Source: Methylobacterium phyllostachyos
GTDB taxonomy: Bacteria; Pseudomonadota; Alphaproteobacteria; Rhizobiales; Beijerinckiaceae
Length of the DNA stretch: 64,000 nt
Direction of reading: 5' to 3'
Assembly: GCF_900103445.1 (NCBI RefSeq)
Contig: NZ_FNHS01000014.1
Coordinates: 62,001 to 126,000, forward strand
Within the stretch, counting starts at the first letter, position 1. Every line of letters starts with the position of its first letter. Below are positions 24,960 to 33,912 of this stretch, piece after piece. The notes below the pieces were generated by a model. It ran no database searches and was not told the DNA's origin. It saw nothing but the letters and a program-made list of their open reading frames with translations. The position numbers and the translations under genes are program-made.

Positions 24960-25631
24960 ATGCGCAGGCCAGGTCAGCCCGCTCTTACGGATGCCGGCGC
25001 CTCTGGCGTCTCGATGCCGTTTCTGCCCACGCTGGCGGTGGTCGCCCTCTTGGGTGTGGCCTCGGTTTACTGCCCGTCGCCGAACCCGACCCAGTCGCCG
25101 CGGGCGGATCTCGAGCAATCCGATCCGCTGACGACGGAGTCGCTCGCCCCGGTCGCCTCTTCACCCACCGCGACGTCGTTCGCGCGGTTGCCCGCCATCG
25201 CCGTGGCGGCGGGACGCCTCCCAGCCCCCCTGGCTTTCGCCGAGGCCTTCCCGCTCGACGATTCGGGCCCGAGGGCGGCCGGCGTCCCGCCCCGCGTCAG
25301 GGGCTCGGCTCGCCCGTTACCGCGCGTCGCCGCGAATCGGCGTTCTTGCCCGGGCCGCCGATGCCCGGAGACGCCCCTGCGCGGCACCGATCCGTTCGCC
25401 GCCGCCCACGCGGAAGCCGCGGATCCTGTCGGGCGCGGCGCGATCCCGGAACAGGCCCTGCCCTTCGCCGACGCTGTCGCCGATGTCGTCGCCGATGCGG
25501 TTACCGAGCGGGTCGCCGACACCCTGGCGCCCGCCGCCCGTGTGGTCGGCGACGCGGCCGACCTCATGCGCAGCGGAGCCGCGGCGGTCCGAGGCTCCGT
25601 ATCCCTGGCGGTCGCTGACTGTCTGCGCTGA
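24960..25631 (+). CDS. Hypothetical membrane-anchored or exported protein
   Basis: A 223-residue frame with an N-terminal hydrophobic segment (SMPFLPTLAVVALLGVASVYC) that could be a signal peptide or anchor. A low-complexity Ala/Pro/Arg/Ser-rich body follows, then an acidic-amphipathic C-terminus (FADAVADVVADAVTERVADTLA). There is no known family. GAGGAG at 24941-24946 could serve a GTG at 24951 or the ATG at 24960; an ATG at 25014 is also possible. It is divergent from nasT. Codon use is normal, but the composition leaves some doubt that it is real. Confidence 0.5.
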   Translation: MRRPGQPALTDAGASGVSMPFLPTLAVVALLGVASVYCPSPNPTQSPRADLEQSDPLTTESLAPVASSPTATSFARLPAIAVAAGRLPAPLAFAEAFPLDDSGPRAAGVPPRVRGSARPLPRVAANRRSCPGRRCPETPLRGTDPFAAAHAEAADPVGRGAIPEQALPFADAVADVVADAVTERVADTLAPAARVVGDAADLMRSGAAAVRGSVSLAVADCLR

Positions 25632-25757
25632 CCGGCCGGCGCCGATTTCGCACCGTCCGCCCGGGCTGAACGGACCCCTGGACCTAGTCGGCTGTCGACC
25701 TAGGTGCGTTGCAGCAGACGGTCCGGGTTCGCGGCCGCTGGCCGAGGTCATGGGTGG

Positions 25758-27647
25758 ATGGCGTCACGGATTGAGGATTATGCGCTCGTCGGGGATTGCC
25801 GCAGCGCGGCGCTGATCAGCCGCCAGGGCAGCGTGGACTGGCTGTGCTGGCCGCGCTTCGACGCCGCCGCTTTGTTCACCAGCCTGCTCGGGACCGAGGC
25901 ACACGGCTTCTGGAAGATCTTTCCGGAGGCCGAGCACGTCGAGACGCGCTGGTCCTACCGGCCGGGCAGCCTCGTGCTGGAGACGCGGCACGTCACCCGG
26001 CAGGGCGAGGTTCTAGTCACCGATTTCATGCCGGTCGGCGACGGCTCGCACCTCGTGCGGCTGGTCGACGGCATCCATGGCCGCGTCGCCATGCGGATGG
26101 AGATGGCGGTCCGGTTCGATTACGGCTCGGCGGTGCCCTGGGTGTCGCGCTCGGAACTCGGCGACCTGCGCGCCGTCGCGGGTCCCCACAAGGTGGTGCT
26201 GCGCACGGACGTGCACCTCAAGGGTTCCGACGCGCAGACGACGGTGGCCGAGTTCACCGTCCAGGCCGGGGACAAGCACCGGTTCGTGCTGAGCTACGGC
26301 CCCTCCCACGAGGACGATCCGGTCGCGATCGAGCCGCGCAAGGCCCTCGAGATCGCCGACCAGGGCTGGCGCGACTGGGCGAGCCGCTGCGCCGGCGGCA
26401 CGGCCTGGGACCGGATGCTCCAGCGCTCCCTGCTGACCCTGAAGGCGCTGATCTACGAGCCGACCGGCGGCATCGTGGCCGCGCCCACCGCATCCCTGCC
26501 GGAGGGTCTCGGCGGCGAGCGCAACTGGGATTACCGCTTCTGCTGGCTGCGCGACTCGACCCTCACGCTCATCGCCCTGATGGATGCGGGCTATATCGAC
26601 GAGGCGCGCAACTGGCTCGGCTGGCTGCTGCGGGCGGTGGCGGGCAATCCCGAGCAGGCGCACATCCTCTACGGAATCGGCGGCGAGCGGCTGCTGCCGG
26701 AAATCGAGCTCGATTGGTTGCCCGGCTACGAGAACTCGAAGCCTGTGCGGATCGGCAACGCGGCGGCGAACCAGTTCCAAATCGACGTCTACGGCGAATT
26801 GTTCGACGCGCTCTATCAGGCCCATGCCCGCGGCCTGCCGGTGAGCGAGGATGGCCTGCGCGTCGGCCTCGCGATCCTCGGTCACCTGGAGAAGGCCTGG
26901 CACCAGCCCGACGAGGGGATCTGGGAGGTGCGCGGCGGGCCGCGCCACTTCACACACTCGAAGGTGATGGCCTGGGTGGCGTTCGACCGGGCCCTGCGCA
27001 TGCACGAGATGCACGAATCCGGCGCCACGGAGGAGCACGCCAAGCGCTGGCGGGCGGTGCGCGACCAGATCCACGCCGAGGTCTGCGAGAAGGGGTTCGA
27101 TCCCGAACTCAATAGCTTCGTCCAGTCCTACGGCTCCAAGGCGCTCGACGCCAGCCTGCTGCTCATGGCCCATACCGGCTTCCTGCCGCAGGACGATCCA
27201 CGGGTGATCGGCACCGTCGCGGCGATCGGCAAGGGCCTGATGCGGGACGGCTTCATCCTCCGCTACGAGACCGAGGGGCAGACCACCGATGGGCTTTCAG
27301 GCAACGAGGGGGCGTTCCTGCCCTGCACCTTCTGGTACGCTGACAACCTGATCGGCCTCGGCCGGCGGGACGAGGCCCGGGCGATCATCGAGCGCCTGAT
27401 CGGCATCTGCAACGATCTGGGCCTCGTCAGCGAGGAATACGACGTGCAAGCCAAGCGCCTTGTGGGTAACTTCCCGCAGGCCTTCACCCACGTGGCGCTC
27501 GTCAACACGCTCCTCAGCTATACGCGCGGCGAAGGGCCGGCGGATCGGCAGGGTGGTAAGGGCAACGGAGCTCCCCCCGCCGTCCTGCGGCAGCGCGAGG
27601 CCGACAAGCGGCACGCGCAAGGCGAACTGGAAGACGTAAAACCATGA
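25758..27647 (+). CDS. Glycoside hydrolase family 15 protein (glucoamylase/trehalase-like)
   Basis: A 629-residue cytoplasmic enzyme with an N-terminal beta domain (MASRIEDYALVGDCRSAALI, SVDWLCWPRFD) and an (alpha/alpha)6 barrel. The family signature RNWDYRFCWLRDSTLTL is near residues 255-271. ENSKPVRIGNAAANQFQID, HSKVMAWVAFDRAL and GNEGAFLPCTFWYADNL are other hallmarks. Bacterial members without a signal peptide act on trehalose, maltose or glucans; the substrate is not decided. Its stop overlaps the start of tkt (ATGA), so it leads the sugar-phosphate operon and probably feeds glucose into it. Confidence 0.9.
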   Translation: MASRIEDYALVGDCRSAALISRQGSVDWLCWPRFDAAALFTSLLGTEAHGFWKIFPEAEHVETRWSYRPGSLVLETRHVTRQGEVLVTDFMPVGDGSHLVRLVDGIHGRVAMRMEMAVRFDYGSAVPWVSRSELGDLRAVAGPHKVVLRTDVHLKGSDAQTTVAEFTVQAGDKHRFVLSYGPSHEDDPVAIEPRKALEIADQGWRDWASRCAGGTAWDRMLQRSLLTLKALIYEPTGGIVAAPTASLPEGLGGERNWDYRFCWLRDSTLTLIALMDAGYIDEARNWLGWLLRAVAGNPEQAHILYGIGGERLLPEIELDWLPGYENSKPVRIGNAAANQFQIDVYGELFDALYQAHARGLPVSEDGLRVGLAILGHLEKAWHQPDEGIWEVRGGPRHFTHSKVMAWVAFDRALRMHEMHESGATEEHAKRWRAVRDQIHAEVCEKGFDPELNSFVQSYGSKALDASLLLMAHTGFLPQDDPRVIGTVAAIGKGLMRDGFILRYETEGQTTDGLSGNEGAFLPCTFWYADNLIGLGRRDEARAIIERLIGICNDLGLVSEEYDVQAKRLVGNFPQAFTHVALVNTLLSYTRGEGPADRQGGKGNGAPPAVLRQREADKRHAQGELEDVKP

Positions 27648-29719
27648 GCGGCGCTGACACTCCCGCCAAGGCGGCCCTCGCTGAGATCGATACGCTCAGC
27701 ATCAACACGATCCGCACGCTCGCGATCGACGCGGTGCAGAAGGCCAATTCCGGCCATGCCGGCGCGCCCATGGGCCTCGCGCCCGTGGCCTACACCCTGT
27801 GGAACCACTACCTGCGCTACGACCCGGCGCACCCGCACTGGCCGAACCGCGACCGGTTCGTGCTGTCCTGCGGCCACGCCTCGATGCTGCTCTACGGGCT
27901 GCTGCACCTCGCCAATGTCGCCGAGAGCGACGGCGGCAACGCCCCGGCCGTGACGCTGGAAGACGTCAAGAAGTTCCGCCAGCTCGACAGCCGCACCCCC
28001 GGCCACCCGGAATACCACTTCACCACCGGCGTCGAGACGACCACCGGTCCCCTCGGCCAGGGTGTCGCCAACTCGGTCGGCATGGCGATGGGCAGCCGCT
28101 ACCTCGGCCAGCACCTGAACCGGCCGAACCTGCCGCTGTTCGACTACAACGTCTACGCGATCTGCTCGGACGGCGACCTGATGGAGGGCGTGGCCTCCGA
28201 GGCCGCCTCCCTCGCCGGCCACCTGCGGCTCGGCAATCTCTGCTGGATCTACGACGACAACACCATCACCATCGAGGGCCACACGGAACTGGCCTTCGGC
28301 GAGGAGGTGGCAACCCGGTTCCTGGCCTATGGCTGGCAGGTGCTGCGGGTGGCTGATGCCAACGACGTGCACGCGCTCGCCGGCTCGATCGAGACCTTCC
28401 TGGCCACGAACGACCGGCCGACGCTGATCATCGTCAAGTCGGTGATCGGCTACGGCGCGCCGAACAAGCAGGGCACCGCCAAGGCCCATTCGGACGCGCT
28501 GGGCCCCGACGAGGTCAAGGGCGCCAAGCGCGCCTATGGCTGGCCGGAGGACGCGCAGTTCCTGGTGCCCGACGGCGTGCAGGAGAATTTCCGGGACGGC
28601 ATCGGCAAGCGCGGCGCCGCCCTCTACGACACGTGGCAGGGCTTGCTCGGGAAGGCCAAGGCGGCGGATGCCGACCATGCCGAGGATCTGAACGCCTTCC
28701 TCGAAGGCCGCCTGCCGGAGGGCTGGGACAAGGACATCCCCGTGTTCGAGCCCGACGCCAAGGGCCTCGCCACCCGCGAATCCTCCGGCAAGGTGCTGAA
28801 CGCCATCGCCCAGCACGTGCCGTTCCTGCTCGGCGGCTCGGCGGATCTGGCGCCGTCCAACAAGTCGAACCTGACCTTCGAGGGTGCGGGCTCGTTCGGC
28901 CCGTTCTCGCCGGGCGGCCGCAACCTCCATTTCGGCGTTCGCGAGCACGCCATGGGCTCGATCGTGAACGGGCTCGGCCTCTCGGGGCTGCGGGCCTACG
29001 GCGCGACCTTCCTGGTGTTTGCCGACTACATGCGTCCGCCGATCCGGCTGGCCGCGTTGATGGAGCTGCCGGTCTTCCACATCTTCACGCACGACTCGAT
29101 CGGCGTGGGCGAGGACGGGCCGACCCACCAGCCAGTGGAACAACTCCTGTCGCTGCGCTGCATTCCCGGGCTCATCACCCTCCGTCCGGCCGACGCCAAC
29201 GAGGTCGCCGAGGCCTATCGGGTGATCTTTTCGTCGAAGAACCAGCCGGCGGTGCTCGCCCTGTCCCGCCAGCCGCTGCCGACGCTCGACCGCACCAAGT
29301 TCGGCGCGGCTTCGGGAACCGCGAAGGGCGGCTACGTGCTAGCGGATAGCGAGGGCACGCCGGAGGTGATCCTGCTGGGTGCGGGATCCGAGGTGCAGCT
29401 CTGCGTCGGCGCCTACGAGGCGCTGAAGGCCGAGGGCGTGAAGGCCCGGGTGGTCTCGATGCCGTCCTGGGACCTGTTCGAGCGCCAGGATCAGGCCTAC
29501 CGCGACTCCGTGCTACCGCCGGCCGTGAAGGCGCGAGTGGCGGTCGAGCAGGGCAGCGTGATCGGCTGGGACCGCTACGCCGGCTCCGAGGGCACGATCA
29601 TCGGCATGCAGACGTTCGGAGCTTCGGCGCCGATCAAGGATCTCCAGACCAAGTTCGGCTTTACCCCCGAGAAGGTCCTGGAGGCCGCGAAGGCCCAGGT
29701 GGCCAAGCATAAGAAGTAG
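27644..29719 (+). CDS. tkt: Transketolase
   Basis: Thiamine-diphosphate enzyme moving two-carbon units between sugar phosphates in the pentose phosphate and related cycles. The 691-residue product has the full family layout: INTIRTLAIDAVQKANSGHAG at the start, the ThDP motif SDGDLMEG near residue 175 with the distal YDDNTI, GVREHAMGSIVNGL in the pyrimidine domain, and the C-terminal domain GSEVQLCVGAYEAL. It overlaps the GH15 gene by 4 bases. In a methylotroph it also links to one-carbon assimilation, though this depends on the host. Confidence 0.96.
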   Translation: MSGADTPAKAALAEIDTLSINTIRTLAIDAVQKANSGHAGAPMGLAPVAYTLWNHYLRYDPAHPHWPNRDRFVLSCGHASMLLYGLLHLANVAESDGGNAPAVTLEDVKKFRQLDSRTPGHPEYHFTTGVETTTGPLGQGVANSVGMAMGSRYLGQHLNRPNLPLFDYNVYAICSDGDLMEGVASEAASLAGHLRLGNLCWIYDDNTITIEGHTELAFGEEVATRFLAYGWQVLRVADANDVHALAGSIETFLATNDRPTLIIVKSVIGYGAPNKQGTAKAHSDALGPDEVKGAKRAYGWPEDAQFLVPDGVQENFRDGIGKRGAALYDTWQGLLGKAKAADADHAEDLNAFLEGRLPEGWDKDIPVFEPDAKGLATRESSGKVLNAIAQHVPFLLGGSADLAPSNKSNLTFEGAGSFGPFSPGGRNLHFGVREHAMGSIVNGLGLSGLRAYGATFLVFADYMRPPIRLAALMELPVFHIFTHDSIGVGEDGPTHQPVEQLLSLRCIPGLITLRPADANEVAEAYRVIFSSKNQPAVLALSRQPLPTLDRTKFGAASGTAKGGYVLADSEGTPEVILLGAGSEVQLCVGAYEALKAEGVKARVVSMPSWDLFERQDQAYRDSVLPPAVKARVAVEQGSVIGWDRYAGSEGTIIGMQTFGASAPIKDLQTKFGFTPEKVLEAAKAQVAKHKK

Positions 29720-29730
29720 CCCGACGGCTT

Positions 29731-29857
29731 CTCCCCTCTCCTTTTGGAGAGGGGCCAGGGGTGGGGGTGATGCAGGATCGAGCGCAGCGGCGCCTCCTGC
29801 GCCACCCCCACGCGGGATCTGCGATCCCCAGACTCCTCCCTGCAAGGGGGAGGAGAG
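29731..29857. repeat. Mosaic inverted repeat between tkt and tal-pgi
   Basis: Contains a hairpin CCCCTCTCC-TTTTGG-AGAGGGG, then CAGGGGTGGGGGTG, a region with inverted CACCCCCA, and an end hairpin CTCCTCCC-TGCAA-GGGGGAGGAG. The same modules in the same order recur at 32750-32912, so this is a dispersed intergenic element. The first hairpin could act as a weak terminator inside the operon. Confidence 0.75.
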
Positions 29858-29901
29858 CGCGTTCCGGGTCCGGGACGCGGCACGCGAGACGAGGAATCGA
29901 C

Positions 29902-32748
29902 ATGAACGCGCTCAAGGCCCTGCACGACGAACAGGATCAAGCGGTCTGGCTCGACTTCGTGGCCCGAGGCTTCATCCAGAAGGGTGAACTGAAGCAGCTC
30001 GTGGAGCGGGACGGCCTGCGGGGCGTCACCTCCAACCCGTCGATCTTCGAGAAGGCGATCGGCCACTCGGACGAGTACGATGCCAGCATCAAGGCCGTGC
30101 AGGAGACCGGCGACAGCCGCGTCATCGACCTCTACGAGGGCTTGGCCATCGCCGACATCCAGGCGGCGGCCGACGTGCTCCGCCCGGTCTACGAGGCGAG
30201 CGACGGGGCCGACGGCTACGTCAGCCTGGAGGTCTCGCCCTACCTCGCCCTCGACACCGAGGAGACGCTGGCCGAGGCCCGGCGCCTGCACAAGGCGGTC
30301 TCGCGCGACAACCTGATGGTGAAGGTGCCGGCGACGCCCGAGGGCATCCCGGCGATCCGCCAGCTCACCAGCGAAGGCATCTCGATCAACGTCACCCTGC
30401 TGTTCTCGCAGGAGGCCTACGAGGCGGTGGCGCGCGCGTTCATCGACGGGCTCGACGCGCGCGCCAAGGCCGGCCACGACGTGTCGCGGATCGCCAGCGT
30501 GGCGAGCTTCTTCATCAGCCGCATCGACGTGCTGGTCGACAAGCTGCTGGACGAGAAGATCGCCCAGGCCAACGACCCCGACGAGAAGATCGCCCTGGAG
30601 CAGCTCAAGGGCAAGGTCGCGATCGCCAACGCCAAGCTCGCCTACCAGCGCTACAAGCGCATCTTCGCCGAGTCCAAGTGGACGGCTCTGGCCGAGAAGG
30701 GCGCCAAGGCGCAGCGGCTGCTCTGGGCCTCCACGGGCGTGAAGAACAAGGCCTATTCCGACGTGCTCTACGTCGAGGAGCTGATCGGCCCGAACACCGT
30801 CAACACCATGCCGCCCGCCACCATGGACGCGTTCCGCGACCACGGCGTCGTCCGCGCGACCATCGAGGAGGATGTGCCCGGCGCCGAGGCCGTGATGGCC
30901 AAGCTTGCCCGGACCGGCATCGACATCGAACAGATCGCCGAGCAGCTGGTGCGCGAAGGCGTGCAGCTGTTCATCGACGCCGCCGACAACCTGCTCGGTG
31001 CCGTGGCGGGCAAGCGCGCGGCGCTGCTCGGTCATCGCCTCGATGGCCAGAGCCTCGCGCTCGACGAGACGCTGGCGAACGAGGCGAAGAAGACCGTCGA
31101 GTCCTGGCGCGCGAGCGGCGCGATCCGCCGGCTCTGGGCGGGCGATGCTTCCGTGTGGTCCGGCCACGACGAGGCGAACTGGCTCGGCTGGCTGCACATC
31201 GTCGAGGAGGAGCTGGAGAAGACCGCCGACTACGCCGCCTTCTCCGACTGGGTGAAGGCTGAAGGCTTCACCGACGCGGTGGTGCTCGGCATGGGCGGGT
31301 CGAGCCTCGGGCCGGAGGTGTTGAGCCTGACCTACGGCCAGCGCGAGGGCTTTCCGAAGCTGCAGATCCTCGACTCGACGCATCCCGATCAGGTGCGCGC
31401 CCTGGAGCAGAGCATCGACCTGAAGCGGACGCTGTTCATCGTGGCGTCGAAGTCCGGCTCGACCCTGGAGCCCAACGTCTTCCGCGATTACTTCCTGGGC
31501 CGCGCGAAGGACGCTCTTGGCGACAAGGCCGGCGAGCACTTCGTGGCGGTCACCGATCCGGGCTCCGACATGGAGCGCGCCGCCAAGGCGGATGGCTTCA
31601 AAAAAATCTTCTACGGTGTGAAGCAGATCGGCGGGCGCTACTCGGTGCTCTCGGCCTTCGGGCTGGTGCCGGCGGCCGCCATGGGCCTCGACGTGAAGGA
31701 TCTCCTGGAGCGGGCGCGCATCATGGTCCGCTCCTGCGGCCCGGTCGTACCGCCGGCCGTGAACCCGGGCGTGCTGCTCGGCACCGCCATGGGCACCGCG
31801 GCCCTCGCCGGTCGCGACAAGGTGACGGTCATCGCTTCGCCCGCGATCGAGAGCTTCGGCGCCTGGGCCGAGCAGCTCATCGCGGAATCGACCGGCAAGC
31901 AGGGCAAGGGTCTCGTGCCGGTGGACGGGGAGCCCGTCGGTGTCCCGGCGGTCTACGGCCACGACCGGTTCTTCCTCTACCTGCGCCTCGACGGCGGCGC
32001 CGCCATCGAGCAGGACGAGGCCCTGCGCGCCCTGGAGCGTGACGGGCACCCGATCGCCCGCATCACCCTCGATTCCGTCGAGCAGCTGCCGCAGGAATTC
32101 TACCGCCTGGAGATGGCGACCGCGGTGGCCGGTGCGGTGATCGGCATCAACCCGTTCGATCAGCCCGACGTCGAGGCCAGCAAGGTCGAGACCAAGAAGC
32201 TGTTCGCGGAGGCCGAGGCCAGCGGCGCCCTGCCCTCCGAGACGCCGCTCTTTTCGGATGATACCATCGCCCTCTACGCCGATCCGAAGAACGCCGAGGG
32301 GCTGAAGCAAGCCTCGGAGGGGCTGGATGCGGCGTTGAAGGCGCAGGTCGCCCGGCTGAAGGACGGGGATTACCTCGCCCTCCTCGCCTACGTCCCGCGC
32401 GACGCCCGGACGGCCGGCATCCTGCAGGACGCCCGGATCGCGGTGCGCGACGCCCGCAAGGTTGCGACCTGCCTGGAATTCGGGCCGCGGTTCCTGCACT
32501 CCACCGGCCAGGCCTACAAGGGCGGCCCGGATACCGGCGTGTTCGTGCAGATCACCGCGGACCCGTCGGAGGATCTGCCGATTCCCGGCCGGAAGCTCGG
32601 TTTCAGCACCGTGGTGGCCGCGCAGGCGCGGGGCGACTTCGCGGTGCTGGCCGAGCGCGGCCGGCGCGCGCTGCGGGTGCACATCAAGGGCGACCTTGAG
32701 GCTGGGCTGAAGCGTGTGGCTGCGGCGCTGAAGGCCGCAGTGGCGTAG
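29902..32748 (+). CDS. tal-pgi: Bifunctional transaldolase / glucose-6-phosphate isomerase
   Basis: A fusion of 948 residues. The N-terminal part (about 1-365) is a transaldolase: VTSNPSIFEKAI, SLEVSPYLALDTEETL, and NLMVKVPAT, whose Lys141 is the Schiff-base position, then GISINVTLLFS. The C-terminal part (about 385-948) is a glucose-6-phosphate isomerase with GMGGSSLGPEVL, ASKSGSTLEPNVF and FVAVTDPGSDME. Such fusions are known in some bacteria and would couple fructose 6-phosphate formation to its isomerisation. The ATG at 29902 is preceded by GAGGAA. No frameshift or internal stop separates the halves. Confidence 0.94.
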   Translation: MNALKALHDEQDQAVWLDFVARGFIQKGELKQLVERDGLRGVTSNPSIFEKAIGHSDEYDASIKAVQETGDSRVIDLYEGLAIADIQAAADVLRPVYEASDGADGYVSLEVSPYLALDTEETLAEARRLHKAVSRDNLMVKVPATPEGIPAIRQLTSEGISINVTLLFSQEAYEAVARAFIDGLDARAKAGHDVSRIASVASFFISRIDVLVDKLLDEKIAQANDPDEKIALEQLKGKVAIANAKLAYQRYKRIFAESKWTALAEKGAKAQRLLWASTGVKNKAYSDVLYVEELIGPNTVNTMPPATMDAFRDHGVVRATIEEDVPGAEAVMAKLARTGIDIEQIAEQLVREGVQLFIDAADNLLGAVAGKRAALLGHRLDGQSLALDETLANEAKKTVESWRASGAIRRLWAGDASVWSGHDEANWLGWLHIVEEELEKTADYAAFSDWVKAEGFTDAVVLGMGGSSLGPEVLSLTYGQREGFPKLQILDSTHPDQVRALEQSIDLKRTLFIVASKSGSTLEPNVFRDYFLGRAKDALGDKAGEHFVAVTDPGSDMERAAKADGFKKIFYGVKQIGGRYSVLSAFGLVPAAAMGLDVKDLLERARIMVRSCGPVVPPAVNPGVLLGTAMGTAALAGRDKVTVIASPAIESFGAWAEQLIAESTGKQGKGLVPVDGEPVGVPAVYGHDRFFLYLRLDGGAAIEQDEALRALERDGHPIARITLDSVEQLPQEFYRLEMATAVAGAVIGINPFDQPDVEASKVETKKLFAEAEASGALPSETPLFSDDTIALYADPKNAEGLKQASEGLDAALKAQVARLKDGDYLALLAYVPRDARTAGILQDARIAVRDARKVATCLEFGPRFLHSTGQAYKGGPDTGVFVQITADPSEDLPIPGRKLGFSTVVAAQARGDFAVLAERGRRALRVHIKGDLEAGLKRVAAALKAAVA

Positions 32749-32749
32749 G

Positions 32750-32912
32750 CGCCCCTCTCCTCCCCGCAAACTCGAGCGATCCCGGGCTTGCCCGGGATCG
32801 CTCGAGTTTGCGGGGAGGAGCCAGAGGTGGGGGTGGTGCAGAATAGATCGCGCCGCTCGATCCTGAACCACCCCCACCCCTGACCCCTCCCCGCAAGGGG
32901 GAGGGGAAATCC
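32750..32912. repeat. Mosaic inverted repeat between tal-pgi and gnd
   Basis: The second copy of the 29731-29857 element, with the shared parts CCCCTCTCC, GGAGCCAGAGGTGGGGGTGG, an inverted CCACCCCCACCCC, and an end hairpin CCCCTCCCC-GCAA-GGGGGAGGGG. It differs by carrying a much longer top hairpin (32757-32820), listed separately. Confidence 0.75.
32757..32820. repeat. Perfect 30-bp inverted repeat with CTTG loop
   Basis: Bases 32757-32786 are the exact inverse complement of 32791-32820, with only CTTG between. The arms contain TCCCCGCAAACTCGAGCGAT. In RNA this is an uninterrupted 30-bp stem. No T-tract follows on either side, so it is not a classical terminator. Confidence 0.9.
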
Positions 32913-32926
32913 GGAGGAGAGCAGCG

Positions 32927-33904
32927 ATGCAACTCGGCATGATCGGCCTCGGCCGGATGGGCGGCAACATCGTCCGGCGCCTGCTGCGCGACGGGCACAC
33001 AGCCGTGGTGTTCGATCAGAACCCGGAGGCCGTGGCGGCTCTGGTCGAGGCTGGGGCGGTCGGCGCGGCGAGCCTGGAGGATCTGGTCACCAAGCTCGAA
33101 AAGCCGCGTGCGGCCTGGGTGATGCTGCCGGCGGGCGCCATCACCGAACAGGCGGTCCAGACGCTGGCGGGGCTGATGCAATCCGGCGACTGCATCATCG
33201 ATGGCGGCAATTCCTTCTACGGCGACGATGTCCGCCGCGGCGCTGCGATGAAGGAAAAGGGCCTGCACTACGTCGATGTCGGCACCTCGGGCGGCGTCTG
33301 GGGCCTGGAGCGCGGCTACTGCATGATGATCGGTGGCGATCACGAGACCGTCGACCGGCTCGATCCGATCTTTAAGACGCTCGCGCCCGGCATCGGCGAT
33401 ATTCCGAAGACCCCGAACCGCGAGGGCCGCGATCCCCGGGCTGAGCTCGGCTACATCCATGCCGGGCCGACCGGTGCCGGCCACTTCGTGAAGATGGTCC
33501 ATAACGGCATCGAGTACGGCCTCATGCAGGCCTACGCGGAGGGGTTCGACATCCTCCGCCACGCCAATTCCGAGGGTTTGCCGGAGGAGCGCCGCTTCGA
33601 CCTCGACCTGGGCGACATCGCCGAGGTCTGGCGGCGCGGCAGCGTCGTCTCCTCCTGGCTCCTCGACCTGACCGCCCAGGCATTGGCCGGCGACGAGCAG
33701 CTCTCCGACTTCTCTGGCCACGTCGACGATTCCGGCGAGGGCCGCTGGACCATCAATGCCGCCATCGAGGAGGGCGTGCCGGCGACCGTGCTGTCGGCCG
33801 CCCTCTACCGCCGCTTCCGCTCGCGCGAGCACGAGAGCTACGCCGACAAGCTGCTCTCGGCGATGCGCAAGGGGTTCGGTGGCCACCAGGAGCCGAAGAA
33901 GTAA
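32927..33904 (+). CDS. gnd: 6-phosphogluconate dehydrogenase (decarboxylating), short form
   Basis: Oxidises 6-phosphogluconate to ribulose 5-phosphate and CO2. The 325 residues correspond to the short GndA/YqeC-type enzyme rather than the 470-residue form. The nucleotide motif GLGRMGGNIVRRL is at residues 7-19, followed by VFDQNPEAV, IDGGNSFYGDD and the catalytic GPTGAGHFVKMVHNGIEYGLMQ. The acidic FDQNP after the second strand fits a preference for NAD over NADP, as in other short forms (inference). The ribosome site GGAGGAGA precedes the ATG. It is followed by pgl after 8 bases. Confidence 0.94.
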   Translation: MQLGMIGLGRMGGNIVRRLLRDGHTAVVFDQNPEAVAALVEAGAVGAASLEDLVTKLEKPRAAWVMLPAGAITEQAVQTLAGLMQSGDCIIDGGNSFYGDDVRRGAAMKEKGLHYVDVGTSGGVWGLERGYCMMIGGDHETVDRLDPIFKTLAPGIGDIPKTPNREGRDPRAELGYIHAGPTGAGHFVKMVHNGIEYGLMQAYAEGFDILRHANSEGLPEERRFDLDLGDIAEVWRRGSVVSSWLLDLTAQALAGDEQLSDFSGHVDDSGEGRWTINAAIEEGVPATVLSAALYRRFRSREHESYADKLLSAMRKGFGGHQEPKK

Positions 33905-33912
33905 GACGCCCC

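Noticed and set aside
29575..33000. 1141-codon open frame on the minus strand across tkt, tal-pgi and gnd
   Set aside because: It is antisense to clear enzymes, runs through the intergenic repeats and has no family motif. It is a by-product of GC-rich codon use.
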